Positions 9,374-19,622 of a stretch of 64,000 nt of DNA are shown here, one piece after another. The number at the start of each line of letters is the position of its first letter. The stretch's first letter is position 1. The notes below the pieces were generated by a model. It ran no database searches, was not told where the DNA came from, and worked only from the letters and a program-made list of their open reading frames with translations. Origin of the DNA: Rhodopseudomonas palustris (GTDB lineage: Bacteria > Pseudomonadota > Alphaproteobacteria > Rhizobiales > Xanthobacteraceae). The stretch spans positions 62,001-126,000 of the forward strand of contig NZ_CP019966.1 of the NCBI RefSeq assembly GCF_003031265.1, written 5' to 3'. The position numbers were made by a program, and so were the translations under genes.

Positions 9374-11071
9374 ATGGCTTCGACTGACACTTACAACCCG
9401 ACCCGCGACGATTTCGCCGCGATGCTCGACGAGTCCTTCGCCGGCGGCAACCTGCAGGAAAGCTCTGTTATCAAGGGCAAGGTCGTCGCGATCGAGAAGG
9501 ACATGGCCGTCATTGACGTCGGCCTGAAGACCGAAGGCCGCGTGCCGCTGCGCGAATTCGCAGGTCCGGGCCGCGACAACGAGATCAAGGTCGGCGATAC
9601 CGTCGAGGTGTTCCTCGATCGGATCGAGAATGCGCTCGGCGAAGCCGTGCTGTCGCGCGACAAGGCGCGCCGCGAAGAGAGCTGGGGCAAGCTCGAGAAG
9701 GCCTTCCAGAACAACGAGAAGGTGTTCGGCGTCATCTTCAATCAGGTCAAGGGCGGCTTCACGGTCGACCTCGACGGCGCCGTGGCGTTCCTGCCGCGCT
9801 CGCAGGTCGACATCCGTCCGATCCGCGACGTTGCGCCGCTGATGAACAACTCGCAGCCGTTCCAGATCCTCAAGATGGATCGCCGCCGTGGCAACATCGT
9901 CGTGTCGCGCCGGACCGTGCTGGAAGAGACCCGCGCCGAGCAGCGCCAGGAGCTGGTGCAGAACCTCGAAGAGGGTCAGGTGATCGACGGCGTCGTCAAG
10001 AACATCACCGATTACGGTGCGTTCGTTGACCTCGGCGGCATCGACGGCCTGCTGCACGTGACCGATATCGCCTGGCGCCGGGTCAATCACCCGACCGAGG
10101 TGCTGACGATCGGCCAGACCGTCAAGGTCAAGATCATCAAGATCAACCACGAGACCCACCGCATCTCGCTCGGCATGAAGCAGCTGCTGGACGATCCGTG
10201 GCAGGGCATCGAGGCCAAGTACCCGCTGAACGCGCGCTTCACCGGCCGCGTGACCAACATCACCGACTACGGTGCGTTCGTCGAGCTCGAGCCGGGCATC
10301 GAAGGCCTGATCCACGTCTCCGAGATGTCGTGGACCAAGAAGAACATGCACCCCGGCAAGATCGTTTCGACCTCTCAGGAAGTCGAAGTGCAGGTGCTCG
10401 AGGTGGATTCGGTCAAGCGCCGTATCTCGCTCGGTCTCAAGCAGACCATGCGCAATCCGTGGGAAGTGTTCGTCGAGAAGCATCCGGTCGGTTCGACCGT
10501 CGAAGGCGAGGTCAAGAACAAGACCGAGTTCGGTCTGTTCCTGGGTCTCGACGGCGACGTCGACGGCATGGTCCACCTCTCGGACCTCGACTGGAAGCTG
10601 CCGGGCGAGCAGGTGATCGACAACTTCAAGAAGGGCGACATGGTCAAGGCCGTGGTGCTCGACGTGGACGTCGAAAAGGAGCGCATCTCGCTCGGCGTCA
10701 AGCAGCTCGAAGGCGACCCCTTCGCCGAGCCGGGCGACGTCAAGAAGGGCGCTGTCGTGACCTGCGAAGTGCTCGACGTGAAGGAAAGCGGCATCGACGT
10801 GCAGATCGTCGGCACCGACTTCAACACCTTCATCAAGCGCTCGGAGCTGGCGCGCGACCGCAACGACCAGCGCAGCGACCGCTTCGCGGTTGGTGAAAAG
10901 GTCGACGCCCGCGTCATCCAGTTCGACAAGAAGGCCCGCAAGGTCCAGGTGTCGATCAAGGCGCTGGAAGTGGCCGAGGAGAAGGAAGCCATCGCGCAGT
11001 ACGGCTCGTCCGATTCGGGCGCGACGCTGGGCGACATTCTCGGCACCGCGCTCAAGCAGCGCGACAAGTAA
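9374..11071 (+). CDS. rpsA: 30S ribosomal protein S1
   Basis: Binds mRNA and helps load it on the small subunit. It has 565 residues with six S1 (OB-fold) repeats. The two N-terminal repeats, which bind the ribosome, are the more diverged. The later ones carry recurring blocks such as NITDYGAFVDLGGIDGLLHVTDI and NITDYGAFVELEPGIEGLIHVSE. The ATG was chosen because GGAGA precedes it and the sequence MASTDTYNPTRDDFAAMLDE is a typical S1 N-terminus in this group. It is followed by a good terminator. Confidence 0.96.
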   Translation: MASTDTYNPTRDDFAAMLDESFAGGNLQESSVIKGKVVAIEKDMAVIDVGLKTEGRVPLREFAGPGRDNEIKVGDTVEVFLDRIENALGEAVLSRDKARREESWGKLEKAFQNNEKVFGVIFNQVKGGFTVDLDGAVAFLPRSQVDIRPIRDVAPLMNNSQPFQILKMDRRRGNIVVSRRTVLEETRAEQRQELVQNLEEGQVIDGVVKNITDYGAFVDLGGIDGLLHVTDIAWRRVNHPTEVLTIGQTVKVKIIKINHETHRISLGMKQLLDDPWQGIEAKYPLNARFTGRVTNITDYGAFVELEPGIEGLIHVSEMSWTKKNMHPGKIVSTSQEVEVQVLEVDSVKRRISLGLKQTMRNPWEVFVEKHPVGSTVEGEVKNKTEFGLFLGLDGDVDGMVHLSDLDWKLPGEQVIDNFKKGDMVKAVVLDVDVEKERISLGVKQLEGDPFAEPGDVKKGAVVTCEVLDVKESGIDVQIVGTDFNTFIKRSELARDRNDQRSDRFAVGEKVDARVIQFDKKARKVQVSIKALEVAEEKEAIAQYGSSDSGATLGDILGTALKQRDK

Positions 11072-11096
11072 GCCTCAGGCTTACCTCACGACATCA

Positions 11097-11125
11097 AGGG
11101 CTCCGGCATTGCCGGGGCCCTTTTT
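11097..11125 (+). terminator. Intrinsic terminator of rpsA
   Basis: AGGGCTCCGGC pairs with GCCGGGGCCCT (11 bp, one G-U) around a 3-base loop and is followed directly by TTTTT. It lies 25 bases after the rpsA stop. Confidence 0.9.
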
Positions 11126-11300
11126 CGTTGCGCGTGACCCGCCATACGACGACCGGCGCCGCTGGTCGCAGCGGTGCGGGCAGGCCGCCGCACGAACCAT
11201 GTTTTCTTCATATTGGATTGTAATTGATGTATTTCGCTCATGGGACGGCAACGATCCCATCCGACAACCGAAACGATAGCCGCCGACCGGAGAACCGCTG

Positions 11301-12281
11301 ATGTCGCTTGATTCCGATGTGATCGTCGATCGCCGCCGGATGCGAAGGAAGCTGACGTTCTGGCGCGTGGCGGCTGTGCTGGTCGCGATCGTCGCCGTGG
11401 TGGCGATCGGTGCGATGGTGTCGCCGGCGGGGCGCGGTGCGCTCACCTCGACCGGCTCGATCGCCCGCATCAAGATCGAGGGTCTGATCCGCAGCAATGA
11501 CGAGCGTGTCGAAGCGCTCGACCGCCTCGGCAAGTCGTCCTACTCGGCCGTGATCGTCCACATCAATTCGCCCGGCGGCACCACCGCAGGCTCCGAGGAA
11601 TTGCACGACGCGCTGGCGCGGCTGAAGGCGAAGAAGCCGATGGTCGTGGTGGTCGAAGGGCTCGCCGCCTCCGGCGGCTACATCGCCGCGCTGGCCTCCG
11701 AACACATCGTCGCTCAGCAGACCTCGCTGGTCGGCTCGATCGGCGTGCTGTTCCAATATCCGAACGTGTCCGAGCTGCTGAAGACCGTCGGCGTCAAGGT
11801 CGAGGAAGTGAAGTCGTCGCCGCTGAAGGCGGCGCCGAACGGCTTCGAGCCGACCAGCCCGGAGGCGCGCGCAGCCATCGAGGCGCTGGTGAAGGATTCT
11901 TACGCGTGGTTCCGCGGCATGGTGCAGCAGAGCCGCAAGATGACCGACGATCAGCTCAACGTCGTCGCCGATGGCCGGGTGTTCACCGGACGTCAGGCCG
12001 TAGGGCTCAAACTGATCGACGAACTCGGCGACGAGAAGACCGCGATCGCGTGGCTGGAGAAGGCCAAGAACGTCAAATCCGGTCTGCCGGTGCGCGACTA
12101 CAAGCTCTCACCGCAATTCGGCGATCTCACCTTCCTGCGCGCCGCAGCCTCCGTCGCGTTCGATGCTGCAGGCCTCGGCGTGATCGCACGCCGCGTCGAA
12201 CAGACCGGCGCGATGCAGTCGGTCGAACGGCTCGGCCTCGACGGCATGCTGGCGCTGTGGGCGCCGTCCGGGGGTCAGTGA
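11301..12281 (+). CDS. sppA: Signal peptide peptidase SppA (S49 serine protease, short form)
   Basis: Membrane-bound protease that clears cleaved signal peptides. It has 326 residues, the short (36K) form. A single membrane anchor lies at about residues 22-40 (VAAVLVAIVAVVAIGAMV). S124 in GLAASGGYIAA is the nucleophile and K176 in SSPLKAAPN fits the general base, matching the Ser-Lys dyad of Bacillus SppA. HINSPGGT and GSIGVLFQYPN are further S49 signatures. A 229-base gap with an AT-rich patch separates it from rpsA, so it probably has its own promoter. Confidence 0.9.
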   Translation: MSLDSDVIVDRRRMRRKLTFWRVAAVLVAIVAVVAIGAMVSPAGRGALTSTGSIARIKIEGLIRSNDERVEALDRLGKSSYSAVIVHINSPGGTTAGSEELHDALARLKAKKPMVVVVEGLAASGGYIAALASEHIVAQQTSLVGSIGVLFQYPNVSELLKTVGVKVEEVKSSPLKAAPNGFEPTSPEARAAIEALVKDSYAWFRGMVQQSRKMTDDQLNVVADGRVFTGRQAVGLKLIDELGDEKTAIAWLEKAKNVKSGLPVRDYKLSPQFGDLTFLRAAASVAFDAAGLGVIARRVEQTGAMQSVERLGLDGMLALWAPSGGQ

Positions 12282-12348
12282 TCTCTGCCCGCGGGGCGTG
12301 CAGCCCGTGCGGTATTTTGACCCTGAAAGCGGGTTCAATGACGCCCAT

Positions 12349-12416
12349 CAGACGCCTTTCGCCGGGGCGTCTGTCCGATTTAGCGTCTTGACAGTTCACG
12401 GCATTTTCACGGAAAT
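12349..12416 (+). promoter_or_regulatory. Hairpin and possible promoter between sppA and ihfB
   Basis: CAGACGCC and GGCGTCTG form an 8-bp stem without a T-run. TTGACA follows at 12388-12393 and could be a -35 element, with only a poor GGAAAT match at the -10 spacing. It may separate sppA from ihfB expression. Confidence 0.35.
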
Positions 12417-12446
12417 GGCGGTCCGCACGCACGGACCACATCCTCG

Positions 12447-12761
12447 ATGATCAAATCCGAACTCGTTCAGCGTATCGCCGAGCACAACCCGCACCTGTAC
12501 CAGCGGGACGTCGAGAACATCGTCAACGCGATCCTCGATGAGATCGTCGAAGCGTTGGCGCGTGGGGATCGGGTCGAGCTTCGCGGCTTTGGCGCATTCT
12601 CGGTGAAGCATCGTCCGGCACGCGCCGGGCGCAATCCGCGCACCGGGGCTCATGTGCCGGTCGAGCAGAAGACCGTGCCGTTTTTCAAGACCGGCAAGGA
12701 AATGCGTGAGCGCCTGAACCGCGACGGCGGCGACGACGCTGAAACCAGCGATACCGCGTAG
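12447..12761 (+). CDS. ihfB: Integration host factor subunit beta
   Basis: Small DNA-bending protein that pairs with IhfA. It has 104 residues. It starts [21 protein letters not shown] and contains the DNA-binding arm [21 protein letters not shown], with the conserved proline that intercalates at the bend, then the family end [15 protein letters not shown]. It has a short acidic tail. It sits directly before lapA, a common arrangement in proteobacteria. Confidence 0.94.
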   Translation: MIKSELVQRIAEHNPHLYQRDVENIVNAILDEIVEALARGDRVELRGFGAFSVKHRPARAGRNPRTGAHVPVEQKTVPFFKTGKEMRERLNRDGGDDAETSDTA

Positions 12762-12798
12762 CGCGACGCCCCATTGCCGAGCCAGGCGAGCGAATGAC

Positions 12799-13185
12799 AT
12801 GCAGAAATTCCTGACGGCCCTGGTGCTGATCCCGCTCGGTTTGATCCTCGTGGTGTTCGCGGTCGCCAACCGCCACATGGTCGACGTCTCGTTCGATCCG
12901 CTCGACCCCAGCAACCCGCTCGGTCACATCCGGCTGCCGCTGTTCGTCGTGATCATCGTTACCGCCATCGTTGGCGTCATCCTCGGCGGTATCGCCACCT
13001 GGTTCGGACAACGGCGCTGGCGACGCGCCGCCCGCCGGCATCAGGCCGAAGCGATCGAAGCCCAGAACCAGCTCGCCAGCCTGCGTGCCAGCATCGCCAC
13101 GCCCGCGCAGAGCGAGCCGCGCCGGCTGCTGCTCGAGAGCGGTTCCAGCGGCGCCGGGCGCGACAAGTCCCGCGCGACGTTGTAA
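12799..13185 (+). CDS. lapA: LapA-like (DUF1049) inner-membrane protein
   Basis: Small membrane protein of 128 residues with two transmembrane helices (about residues 4-22 and 49-68). A cytoplasmic coiled-coil-prone tail (RRWRRAARRHQAEAIEAQNQ) follows. In E. coli LapA works with LapB in controlling LpxC and so lipopolysaccharide levels. Here no lapB is adjacent, so the role is inferred from the family only. It lies 37 bases after ihfB and may share its transcript. Confidence 0.75.
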   Translation: MQKFLTALVLIPLGLILVVFAVANRHMVDVSFDPLDPSNPLGHIRLPLFVVIIVTAIVGVILGGIATWFGQRRWRRAARRHQAEAIEAQNQLASLRASIATPAQSEPRRLLLESGSSGAGRDKSRATL

Positions 13186-13243
13186 GACTGCGCATTCTCT
13201 GCGGCGCCCTGGCGCGCCGGCAACCCAGATTCAGCGCACAGCC

Positions 13244-13885
13244 ATGTCCACAATTGTAAAAATCTGCGGTCTGACGACCGCCGACACGCTGGAAGCAGCG
13301 GTCGAAGCCGGCGCCGATATGGTCGGCTTTGTGTTCTTTCCCGCTTCTCCGCGTTACCTCGATATCGACTTCGCCGATGCGCTCGGCCGTCAAGTCCGCA
13401 GCCGCGCCGCCAAGGTCGCGCTCACCGTCGATGCCGACGACGACCTGCTCGACGCCATCGTCGAGCAGCTTCGGCCGAACTGGCTGCAATTCCACGGCAG
13501 CGAGAGCCCGGAGCGGGTGCGTTCGATCAAGCGCATCTACGGTCTGCCGGTGATGAAGGCGATTGCGGTGGCGGGCCCGGAAGATCTTTCGGTGCTGCCG
13601 GACTACGCGGCGGTGGCCGATCGCATCTTGTTCGACGCAAGGCCGCCGAAGGACGCCACCCGCCCCGGCGGGCTCGGTGCAACGTTCGACTGGAAGCTGC
13701 TCGACGGCGTCAATCTCAAACTGCCGTTCCTGGTCTCCGGTGGGATCAACGCCGGCAACGTCGCCGAGGCGCTGCGGGTGACGCGCGCGCAGGGCGTCGA
13801 CGTGTCGTCGGGGGTTGAAACCTCACCCGGCGAAAAGGACCCGGACCTGATCCGCGACTTCATCCGCGCCGCCCGCGCGGCCTAA
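13244..13885 (+). CDS. trpF: N-(5'-phosphoribosyl)anthranilate isomerase
   Basis: Third step of tryptophan synthesis, an Amadori rearrangement in a (beta/alpha)8 barrel. It has 213 residues. The N-terminus [15 protein letters not shown] carries the catalytic cysteine C8, and [10 protein letters not shown] contains the general-acid aspartate. [15 protein letters not shown] and [15 protein letters not shown] are the phosphate-binding end. The start was set here because the longer open frame upstream overlaps lapA. It is the first of trpF-trpB-trpA, 13 bases before trpB. Confidence 0.94.
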   Translation: MSTIVKICGLTTADTLEAAVEAGADMVGFVFFPASPRYLDIDFADALGRQVRSRAAKVALTVDADDDLLDAIVEQLRPNWLQFHGSESPERVRSIKRIYGLPVMKAIAVAGPEDLSVLPDYAAVADRILFDARPPKDATRPGGLGATFDWKLLDGVNLKLPFLVSGGINAGNVAEALRVTRAQGVDVSSGVETSPGEKDPDLIRDFIRAARAA

Positions 13886-13898
13886 CCCAAGAGCTGAC

Positions 13899-15113
13899 AT
13901 GAACCAAGCTTTGCCGAATTCTTTCCGGTCCGGCCCCGACGAGCGCGGGCATTTCGGCATCTATGGCGGCCGCTTCGTCGCCGAGACGCTGATGCCGCTG
14001 ATCCTCGATCTGGAAAAGGCCTACGCGGAAGCCAAGGTCGATCCGGCGTTCCGCGCCGAGATGGACGGCCATCTCAAGCACTATGTCGGACGTCCCTCGG
14101 CGCTGTATTACGCCGAGCGGCTGACCGAGCATTTCGGCGGCGCCAAGATCTACTTCAAGCGCGAAGACCTCAACCACACCGGCGCCCACAAGGTGAACAA
14201 CGTGCTCGGCCAGATCATGCTGGCCAAGCGCATGGGCAAGCCGCGGGTGATCGCCGAGACCGGCGCCGGCATGCACGGCGTCGCCACCGCGACGATGTGC
14301 GCCAAGTTCGGTCTCGAATGCGTGGTGTTCATGGGCGCGGTCGACGTCGAACGCCAGCAGCCCAACGTTCTGCGGATGAAGGCGCTCGGCGCCGAAGTCC
14401 GCCCCGTCACCTCCGGCGCCAACACGCTGAAGGACGCGATGAACGAGGCGCTGCGTGACTGGGTCACCAACGTCCACAACACCTTCTACTGCATCGGTAC
14501 CGTCGCCGGCCCGCATCCCTATCCGATGATGGTACGCGACTTCCAGGCGGTGATCGGTCAGGAAGTCCGCGAGCAGATCATGCAGGCCGAAGGCCGCCTG
14601 CCCGACTCGCTGGTCGCCTGCATCGGCGGCGGCTCCAACGCGATGGGGCTGTTCCATCCGTTCCTCGACGATCCGGGCGTCGCGATCTACGGCGTCGAAG
14701 CCGCCGGCCACGGTCTGGACAAGCTGCACGCGGCGTCGATCGCCGGCGGCAAGCCGGGCGTGCTGCACGGCAACCGCACCTATCTGCTGATGGATGCGGA
14801 CGGCCAGATCGAGGAAGCGCATTCGATCTCCGCCGGCCTCGATTATCCGGGCGTCGGGCCTGAGCACTCCTGGCTGCACGATGTCGGCCGCGTCAACTTC
14901 CTGTCCGCCACCGACACCGAAGCACTCGACGCGTTCAAGCTGTGCTGCCGGCTCGAAGGCATCATCCCGGCGCTGGAGCCGAGCCACGCGCTCGCCAAGG
15001 TCGCCGACCTCGCGCCCAAGCTGCCGAAGGATCACCTGATGGTCGTCAACATGTCCGGCCGCGGCGACAAGGACCTCGCGTCGGTCGCCGAACATCTCGG
15101 GGGCAAGTTCTGA
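13899..15113 (+). CDS. trpB: Tryptophan synthase beta chain
   Basis: Joins indole and serine to make tryptophan with pyridoxal phosphate. It has 404 residues. K98 in [13 protein letters not shown] is the PLP lysine, GGGSNAMG binds the PLP phosphate, and [21 protein letters not shown] is the family N-terminal block. It forms an alpha2beta2 complex with TrpA, and its stop overlaps the trpA start (TGATG), which suggests coupled translation. Confidence 0.96.
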   Translation: MNQALPNSFRSGPDERGHFGIYGGRFVAETLMPLILDLEKAYAEAKVDPAFRAEMDGHLKHYVGRPSALYYAERLTEHFGGAKIYFKREDLNHTGAHKVNNVLGQIMLAKRMGKPRVIAETGAGMHGVATATMCAKFGLECVVFMGAVDVERQQPNVLRMKALGAEVRPVTSGANTLKDAMNEALRDWVTNVHNTFYCIGTVAGPHPYPMMVRDFQAVIGQEVREQIMQAEGRLPDSLVACIGGGSNAMGLFHPFLDDPGVAIYGVEAAGHGLDKLHAASIAGGKPGVLHGNRTYLLMDADGQIEEAHSISAGLDYPGVGPEHSWLHDVGRVNFLSATDTEALDAFKLCCRLEGIIPALEPSHALAKVADLAPKLPKDHLMVVNMSGRGDKDLASVAEHLGGKF

Positions 15114-15949
15114 TGACCACCCGCATCGACACCCGCTTCGGCGAACTGAAGCAGCAGGGCCGCCCGGCACTCGTCACCTTCGTGATGGCGGGCGACCCCG
15201 ATCTCGACACCTCGCTGCAGATCCTCAAGGCACTGCCGGCCGCAGGCGCCGACGTGATCGAGATCGGCATGCCGTTCACCGACCCGATGGCGGACGGTCC
15301 GGCGATCCAGGCCGCCGGCCTGCGCGCCCTGAAGACCGGCACGACGCTGAAAAAGACGCTGGGGCTGGTCCGCGACTTCCGCGCCACCGACAACGCCACG
15401 CCGCTGGTGCTGATGGGGTACTACAACCCGATCTACATCTACGGCGTCGATGCCTTCCTGGCGGATGCCAAGGCGGCCGGCGTCGACGGGCTGATCATCG
15501 TCGACCTGCCGCCGGAGGAGGATGAGGAACTGTGCCTGCCGGCCATGAAGGCCGGGCTCAACTTCATCCGCCTCGCCACCCCGACCACCGACGAAAAGCG
15601 GTTGCCGGCGGTGCTCGCCAACACTTCGGGCTTCGTCTATTACGTCTCGATCACCGGCATCACCGGATCGGCCTCGGCGGATGCCTCGGCGGTCGGCACA
15701 GCGGTGCAGCGGATCAAGCGTCACACCAACCTGCCGGTCTGCGTCGGCTTCGGCATCCGCACGCCGGAAGCCGCGCAAGCGATCGCCGCGCAGGCGAACG
15801 GCGCGGTGGTGGGCTCGGCGCTGATCGATGCGCTCAAGGCCAGCCTCGACGCCGAAGGCCGCGCCACCAAGGCCACGGTCGGTGCGGTGGCGGATCTGGT
15901 CGCCTCGCTTGCGGCCGGCGTTCGCGGTGCGAAACAGGCTGCGGAATAG
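15113..15949 (+). CDS. trpA: Tryptophan synthase alpha chain
   Basis: Cleaves indole-3-glycerol phosphate to indole, which passes through a tunnel to TrpB. It has 278 residues. Catalytic acids are E50 (DVIEIGMPF) and D61 ([11 protein letters not shown]). [11 protein letters not shown] and [11 protein letters not shown] are the phosphate-binding blocks. Start ATG overlaps the trpB stop by one base. Confidence 0.95.
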   Translation: MTTRIDTRFGELKQQGRPALVTFVMAGDPDLDTSLQILKALPAAGADVIEIGMPFTDPMADGPAIQAAGLRALKTGTTLKKTLGLVRDFRATDNATPLVLMGYYNPIYIYGVDAFLADAKAAGVDGLIIVDLPPEEDEELCLPAMKAGLNFIRLATPTTDEKRLPAVLANTSGFVYYVSITGITGSASADASAVGTAVQRIKRHTNLPVCVGFGIRTPEAAQAIAAQANGAVVGSALIDALKASLDAEGRATKATVGAVADLVASLAAGVRGAKQAAE

Positions 15950-16058
15950 CAGCAATCGAAGCAGGACGGTGGTCTGGACGGGGCCGTGCCCCGCCGCCAT
16001 ATCCTGACAACGCCATGAACCCAGGCGGCGCCCTGTCCGGCGACGCGCGGAGCACGTC

Positions 16059-17042
16059 ATGAACTGGTTGACCAACGTCGTCCGTCCGAAGATCCGCAAC
16101 ATTCTGCGGCGCGAGACTCCGGAGAACCTCTGGATCAAATGTCCGGATACCGGGCAGCTCGTGTTCTACAAGGACGTCGAGCAGAACCAGTTCGTCATTC
16201 CCGGCTCCAACTATCACATGCGGATGGGCGCGCTGGCGCGTCTGCGGTCGATCTTCGACAACGAGACCTGGTACGACGTCGCGCTGCCCGAAGTCGTGGC
16301 CGATCCGCTGAAATTCCGCGACGAGCGCAAATACGCCGACCGCATCAAGGATGCCCGCACCAAGACCGGCGCCCATGACGCCGTGCGCGTCGGCTTCGGT
16401 AAGCTCGAAACCTCGCCGGTCGTGGTCGCCGTTCAGGACTTCGACTTCATGGGCGGTTCGCTCGGCATGGCGGCGGGTGAAGCGATCATCCGCGGCATGG
16501 AGCTGGCGGTCGAAAAGCACGCACCCTTCATCATGTTCGCGGCCTCCGGCGGCGCGCGGATGCAGGAAGGCATCCTGTCGCTGATGCAGATGCCGCGCAC
16601 CACCGTCGCGGTGCAGATGCTGCGCGAAGCCAAGCTGCCCTACATCGTGGTGCTGACCAACCCGACCACAGGCGGCGTCACCGCCTCCTACGCGATGCTC
16701 GGCGACATCCACATCGCCGAACCAGGCGCGCTGATCGGCTTCGCCGGCGCCCGGGTGATCGAGCAGACCATCCGCGAGAAGCTGCCCGATGGCTTCCAAC
16801 GCGCCGAATATCTCAAAGACCACGGCATGGTCGACATGGTGGTGCATCGCCACGACCTGCGCCCGACCCTGGCGCGGCTGTGCCGGCTCTTGACCAAGTC
16901 GCCGGCCCTGACCGTCACCACCGCGGTCGAGGCTCCGGCCGAAGCCGCCGCCAAGGCCGAGCCGGAGACCACTGCCACCGAGCAGCCCGCCGCTCCGGCG
17001 CCGACCGAGCCGCCGGCCCAGCCGGCCACGCCGCAGGCGTGA
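16059..17042 (+). CDS. accD: Acetyl-CoA carboxylase carboxyltransferase subunit beta, with a degenerate zinc ribbon
   Basis: Beta half of the carboxyltransferase that makes malonyl-CoA for fatty acid synthesis. It has 327 residues. The crotonase-like core is intact ([52 protein letters not shown]). The N-terminal zinc ribbon, normally C-x2-C-x15-C-x2-C, keeps only C28; the other three positions are T31, I47 and S50. The last 45 residues are a Pro/Ala/Glu-rich tail. Its stop overlaps the folC GTG. Confidence 0.93.
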   Translation: MNWLTNVVRPKIRNILRRETPENLWIKCPDTGQLVFYKDVEQNQFVIPGSNYHMRMGALARLRSIFDNETWYDVALPEVVADPLKFRDERKYADRIKDARTKTGAHDAVRVGFGKLETSPVVVAVQDFDFMGGSLGMAAGEAIIRGMELAVEKHAPFIMFAASGGARMQEGILSLMQMPRTTVAVQMLREAKLPYIVVLTNPTTGGVTASYAMLGDIHIAEPGALIGFAGARVIEQTIREKLPDGFQRAEYLKDHGMVDMVVHRHDLRPTLARLCRLLTKSPALTVTTAVEAPAEAAAKAEPETTATEQPAAPAPTEPPAQPATPQA

Positions 17043-18367
17043 GCGAAGGCACCGCGCCGCCGGCTTCGCTCGGCGAATTGCGCGCGCGCTTGGCGCGGCT
17101 GCATCCGGTCGCGATCGACCTCACGCTCGGGCGGATCGAGCGGCTGCTCGCCGCCCTCGGCCATCCTGAACGTCAGCTCCCGCCGGTGATCCATGTCGCC
17201 GGCACCAACGGCAAGGGCTCGACCGTCGCGTTCCTACGCGCGATCCTGGAAGCCGCCGGCCTCAAGGTCCACGCCTACACCTCGCCGCATCTGGTCCGCG
17301 TCAACGAGACCATCCGGATCGCCGGCCGGCTGGTCCGCGATGATGAGCTGATCGCCGCGCTGGCGCATTGCGAACGCGTCAATGCCGGCGCGCCGATCAC
17401 GCTGTTCGAGATCGAGACCGCCGCGGCCTTGTGGCTGTTCGCGCAGCATCCCGCCGATGTCACCCTGCTCGAAGTCGGGCTCGGCGGCCGGCTCGACGCC
17501 ACCAATGTGATCGAACATCCGCTCGCCTGCGTGCTGACGCCGATTGGCATCGATCACACCGAGTTTCTCGGCCCGACCGTTGCCGATATCGCCGCCGAGA
17601 AGGCCGGCATCCTGCGGCGCGGCGCGCCGGTGATCGTCGCCGAGCAGCGCGACGAAGCGATGGAGGTGATCGAACGCGACGCCAAACGGCTGCGCGCACC
17701 GCTGTTCGCCTGCGGTCAGCAATGGCACGTCCAGCTCGAACACGGCCGGCTCGCCTATCAGGACGAACGCGGCCTGCTCGATCTCACCGCGCCCAAACTG
17801 TTCGGCCGGCATCAGATCGACAATGCCGGCCTCGCGATCGCGACGCTACGCGCGCAATCGCACTTCACGATTCCGCAAGACGCCTATCAGGCCGGGCTGC
17901 TGGCGGCCGACTGGCCGGCGCGGATGCAGCGAATCACGTCCGGCAAACTGGTCGACGACGCACCGGCCGGCTGCGAGCTATGGCTCGACGGTGGCCATAA
18001 TGCCGACGGCGGACGCGTCGCGGCGGCGGCGCTGGGCGATCTCGAAGAACGCGTGTCGCGGCCGCTGGTGCTGATCGCGGGAATGATGGCGAACAAGGAC
18101 GCAGCCGCGTTTCTCGCCAACTTCACCGGGCTGACGCGGCACCTGATCGTGGTGCCGATCCCGAACCGCGACGGCGCGATGCCGCCGGACCGCCTCGCCG
18201 ACGCCGGCCGCGCGCTCGGCTTGCGGGTCGAACTGGCCGATGACGTCCCAGCCGCGCTGCGCCGCATCGCGTCGCTGGCCTATGAACTCCCGCCGCGGAT
18301 CCTGATCACCGGATCATTGTATCTCGCCGGCCATGTGCTGAACCTCAACGGCACACCACCGAACTAA
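17039..18367 (+). CDS. folC: Bifunctional folylpolyglutamate synthase / dihydrofolate synthase
   Basis: Adds glutamate to dihydropteroate and folates. It has 442 residues. The P-loop [30 protein letters not shown], the omega-loop region and [15 protein letters not shown] are all present, followed by the Mur-ligase-type C-terminal domain ([10 protein letters not shown]). The start is GTG overlapping the accD stop as GTGA. The accD-folC pair is conserved widely. Confidence 0.93.
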   Translation: MSEGTAPPASLGELRARLARLHPVAIDLTLGRIERLLAALGHPERQLPPVIHVAGTNGKGSTVAFLRAILEAAGLKVHAYTSPHLVRVNETIRIAGRLVRDDELIAALAHCERVNAGAPITLFEIETAAALWLFAQHPADVTLLEVGLGGRLDATNVIEHPLACVLTPIGIDHTEFLGPTVADIAAEKAGILRRGAPVIVAEQRDEAMEVIERDAKRLRAPLFACGQQWHVQLEHGRLAYQDERGLLDLTAPKLFGRHQIDNAGLAIATLRAQSHFTIPQDAYQAGLLAADWPARMQRITSGKLVDDAPAGCELWLDGGHNADGGRVAAAALGDLEERVSRPLVLIAGMMANKDAAAFLANFTGLTRHLIVVPIPNRDGAMPPDRLADAGRALGLRVELADDVPAALRRIASLAYELPPRILITGSLYLAGHVLNLNGTPPN

Positions 18368-18376
18368 TCGTTCGGC

Positions 18377-19438
18377 TCACGCCAGCAGCTTGATCGGATC
18401 GACCTGCTTCTGCGCGAGCTGGTCCATCGTGCATTGCCGCGGCGCCTTGTCGGGGCGCCAGCGCAAGAGGCTGGTGCCGTGGCGGAAGCGTTCGCCGCTG
18501 AAATGATCGTAGCAGACTTCGACCACCAGCTTCGGAGCAAGCGGCTGCCACTCGGCCGAGCGCGCCGTCGACCATCGGCTGGGGCCGCCCGGCGCATTGC
18601 CGGTGAAACCCTCGCCGGGCAGCTCTTCGAGCTTGTCGGTCAGCGCCGGTTTCTCGGTCCGCTTCAGCGCCGAGGTGAAGCCGACGTGATGCAGCAGGCC
18701 GGCCTTGTCATAGAGACCGAGCAACAGCGAGCCGACCACCTTGCGGCCGTTAAGCGGCGCGCTGGCGTAGCGGAAGCCACCGACCACGCAATCGGCGCTG
18801 CGAAACTTCTTGATCTTCTGCATGCCGTCGCGATTGCCGGACTGGTAGGCGAGGTCGCGCCGCTTGGCGATCACGCCGTCGGAGCCGCCGCCGGCCTGCG
18901 CCAGCCACTTCGCGGCCTGCTTGTCACTGGTGGTGGCCGGCGACAGCCGGAACGTCGGATGGCCCTTGAACTGCGCTTTCGCAAAGACTTCGAGCGCCTT
19001 GCGCCGCTGCGTCAGCGGCTGCGCCGCCAGCGCGTCGTCGCGCGGGCTCGCTAACAGATCGAACACCAACAGCAGCGCCGACGTCTCGACCGAGAGCTTG
19101 TTCACCCGGCTCGCGGCAGGGTGAATCCGCTGCAGCAGCGCATCGAACGAAAACCTCCGCCCCTGCGGCACGACGATCTCGCCGTCGAGCACGAAGCGCT
19201 CGGCCTTCAGCTGCAGCGCCGCCGCAACTAATTCGGGGAAGTAGCGGGTGAGGTCTTCCCCCGATTTCGACCACAGCGCGACAGCATCGCCGCTCCGTAC
19301 CATCAGGCAGCGAAAGCCGTCCCATTTCGGCTCGTATTGCCATTGCGGTCCGCTCGGAATCGCATCGACCGACCGCGCCTCCATCGGCGCGAGCGGCGCG
19401 GCGCGGGTCTTGGTGATGGATGATTTCCGCTCAGCCAC
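18377..19438 (-). CDS. ATP-dependent DNA ligase (stand-alone LigC/LigD-ligase-domain type)
   Basis: Seals nicks in DNA, probably in repair. The nucleotidyltransferase core is present with adenylated lysine K38 in YEPKWDGFRCL, followed by FVLDGEIVV, LLVFDLL, SDGVIAKRRD and KIKKFRSADCVV, and an OB-fold end VVEVCYDHFSGERFRHG. It has 353 residues and no polymerase or phosphoesterase domain, unlike full LigD. I chose the GTG start because the frame further upstream runs toward the palindromic repeat. No Ku gene is adjacent. Confidence 0.85.
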   Translation of the reverse strand: MAERKSSITKTRAAPLAPMEARSVDAIPSGPQWQYEPKWDGFRCLMVRSGDAVALWSKSGEDLTRYFPELVAAALQLKAERFVLDGEIVVPQGRRFSFDALLQRIHPAASRVNKLSVETSALLLVFDLLASPRDDALAAQPLTQRRKALEVFAKAQFKGHPTFRLSPATTSDKQAAKWLAQAGGGSDGVIAKRRDLAYQSGNRDGMQKIKKFRSADCVVGGFRYASAPLNGRKVVGSLLLGLYDKAGLLHHVGFTSALKRTEKPALTDKLEELPGEGFTGNAPGGPSRWSTARSAEWQPLAPKLVVEVCYDHFSGERFRHGTSLLRWRPDKAPRQCTMDQLAQKQVDPIKLLA

Positions 19439-19474
19439 GATACGAACCCACTGGTTGCGAATGGCCCCATCCCC

Positions 19475-19554
19475 GTCATGGCGAGCGTAGCGAAGCAATC
19501 CAGCGCGCCGAGCACGGGGCTGGATTGCTTCGTCGCTTCGCTCCTCGCAATGAC
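19475..19554. repeat. 80-bp palindromic repeat, copy 1
   Basis: Starts GTCATGGCGAGCGTAGCGAA and ends CTTCGCTCCTCGCAATGAC, with AGCAATCCAG/CTGGATTGCTT in the centre. It belongs to the same family and orientation as 47569-47646 and is inverted relative to 57740-57821. It lies between trxA and the ligase gene, beyond the trxA terminator. Confidence 0.88.
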
Positions 19555-19566
19555 GAGAGGCCGAAA

Positions 19567-19597
19567 CGCAAAACGGCCGGCGGAATGCCGGCCGTTT
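19567..19597 (-). terminator. Intrinsic terminator of trxA
   Basis: On the minus strand AAACGGCCGGC pairs perfectly with GCCGGCCGTTT around a 5-base loop, followed by TTTTGCGTTT. It lies 25 bases after the trxA stop. Confidence 0.85.
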
Positions 19598-19622
19598 CAG
19601 AACGTTCGTGGCGCGTCCGAGT

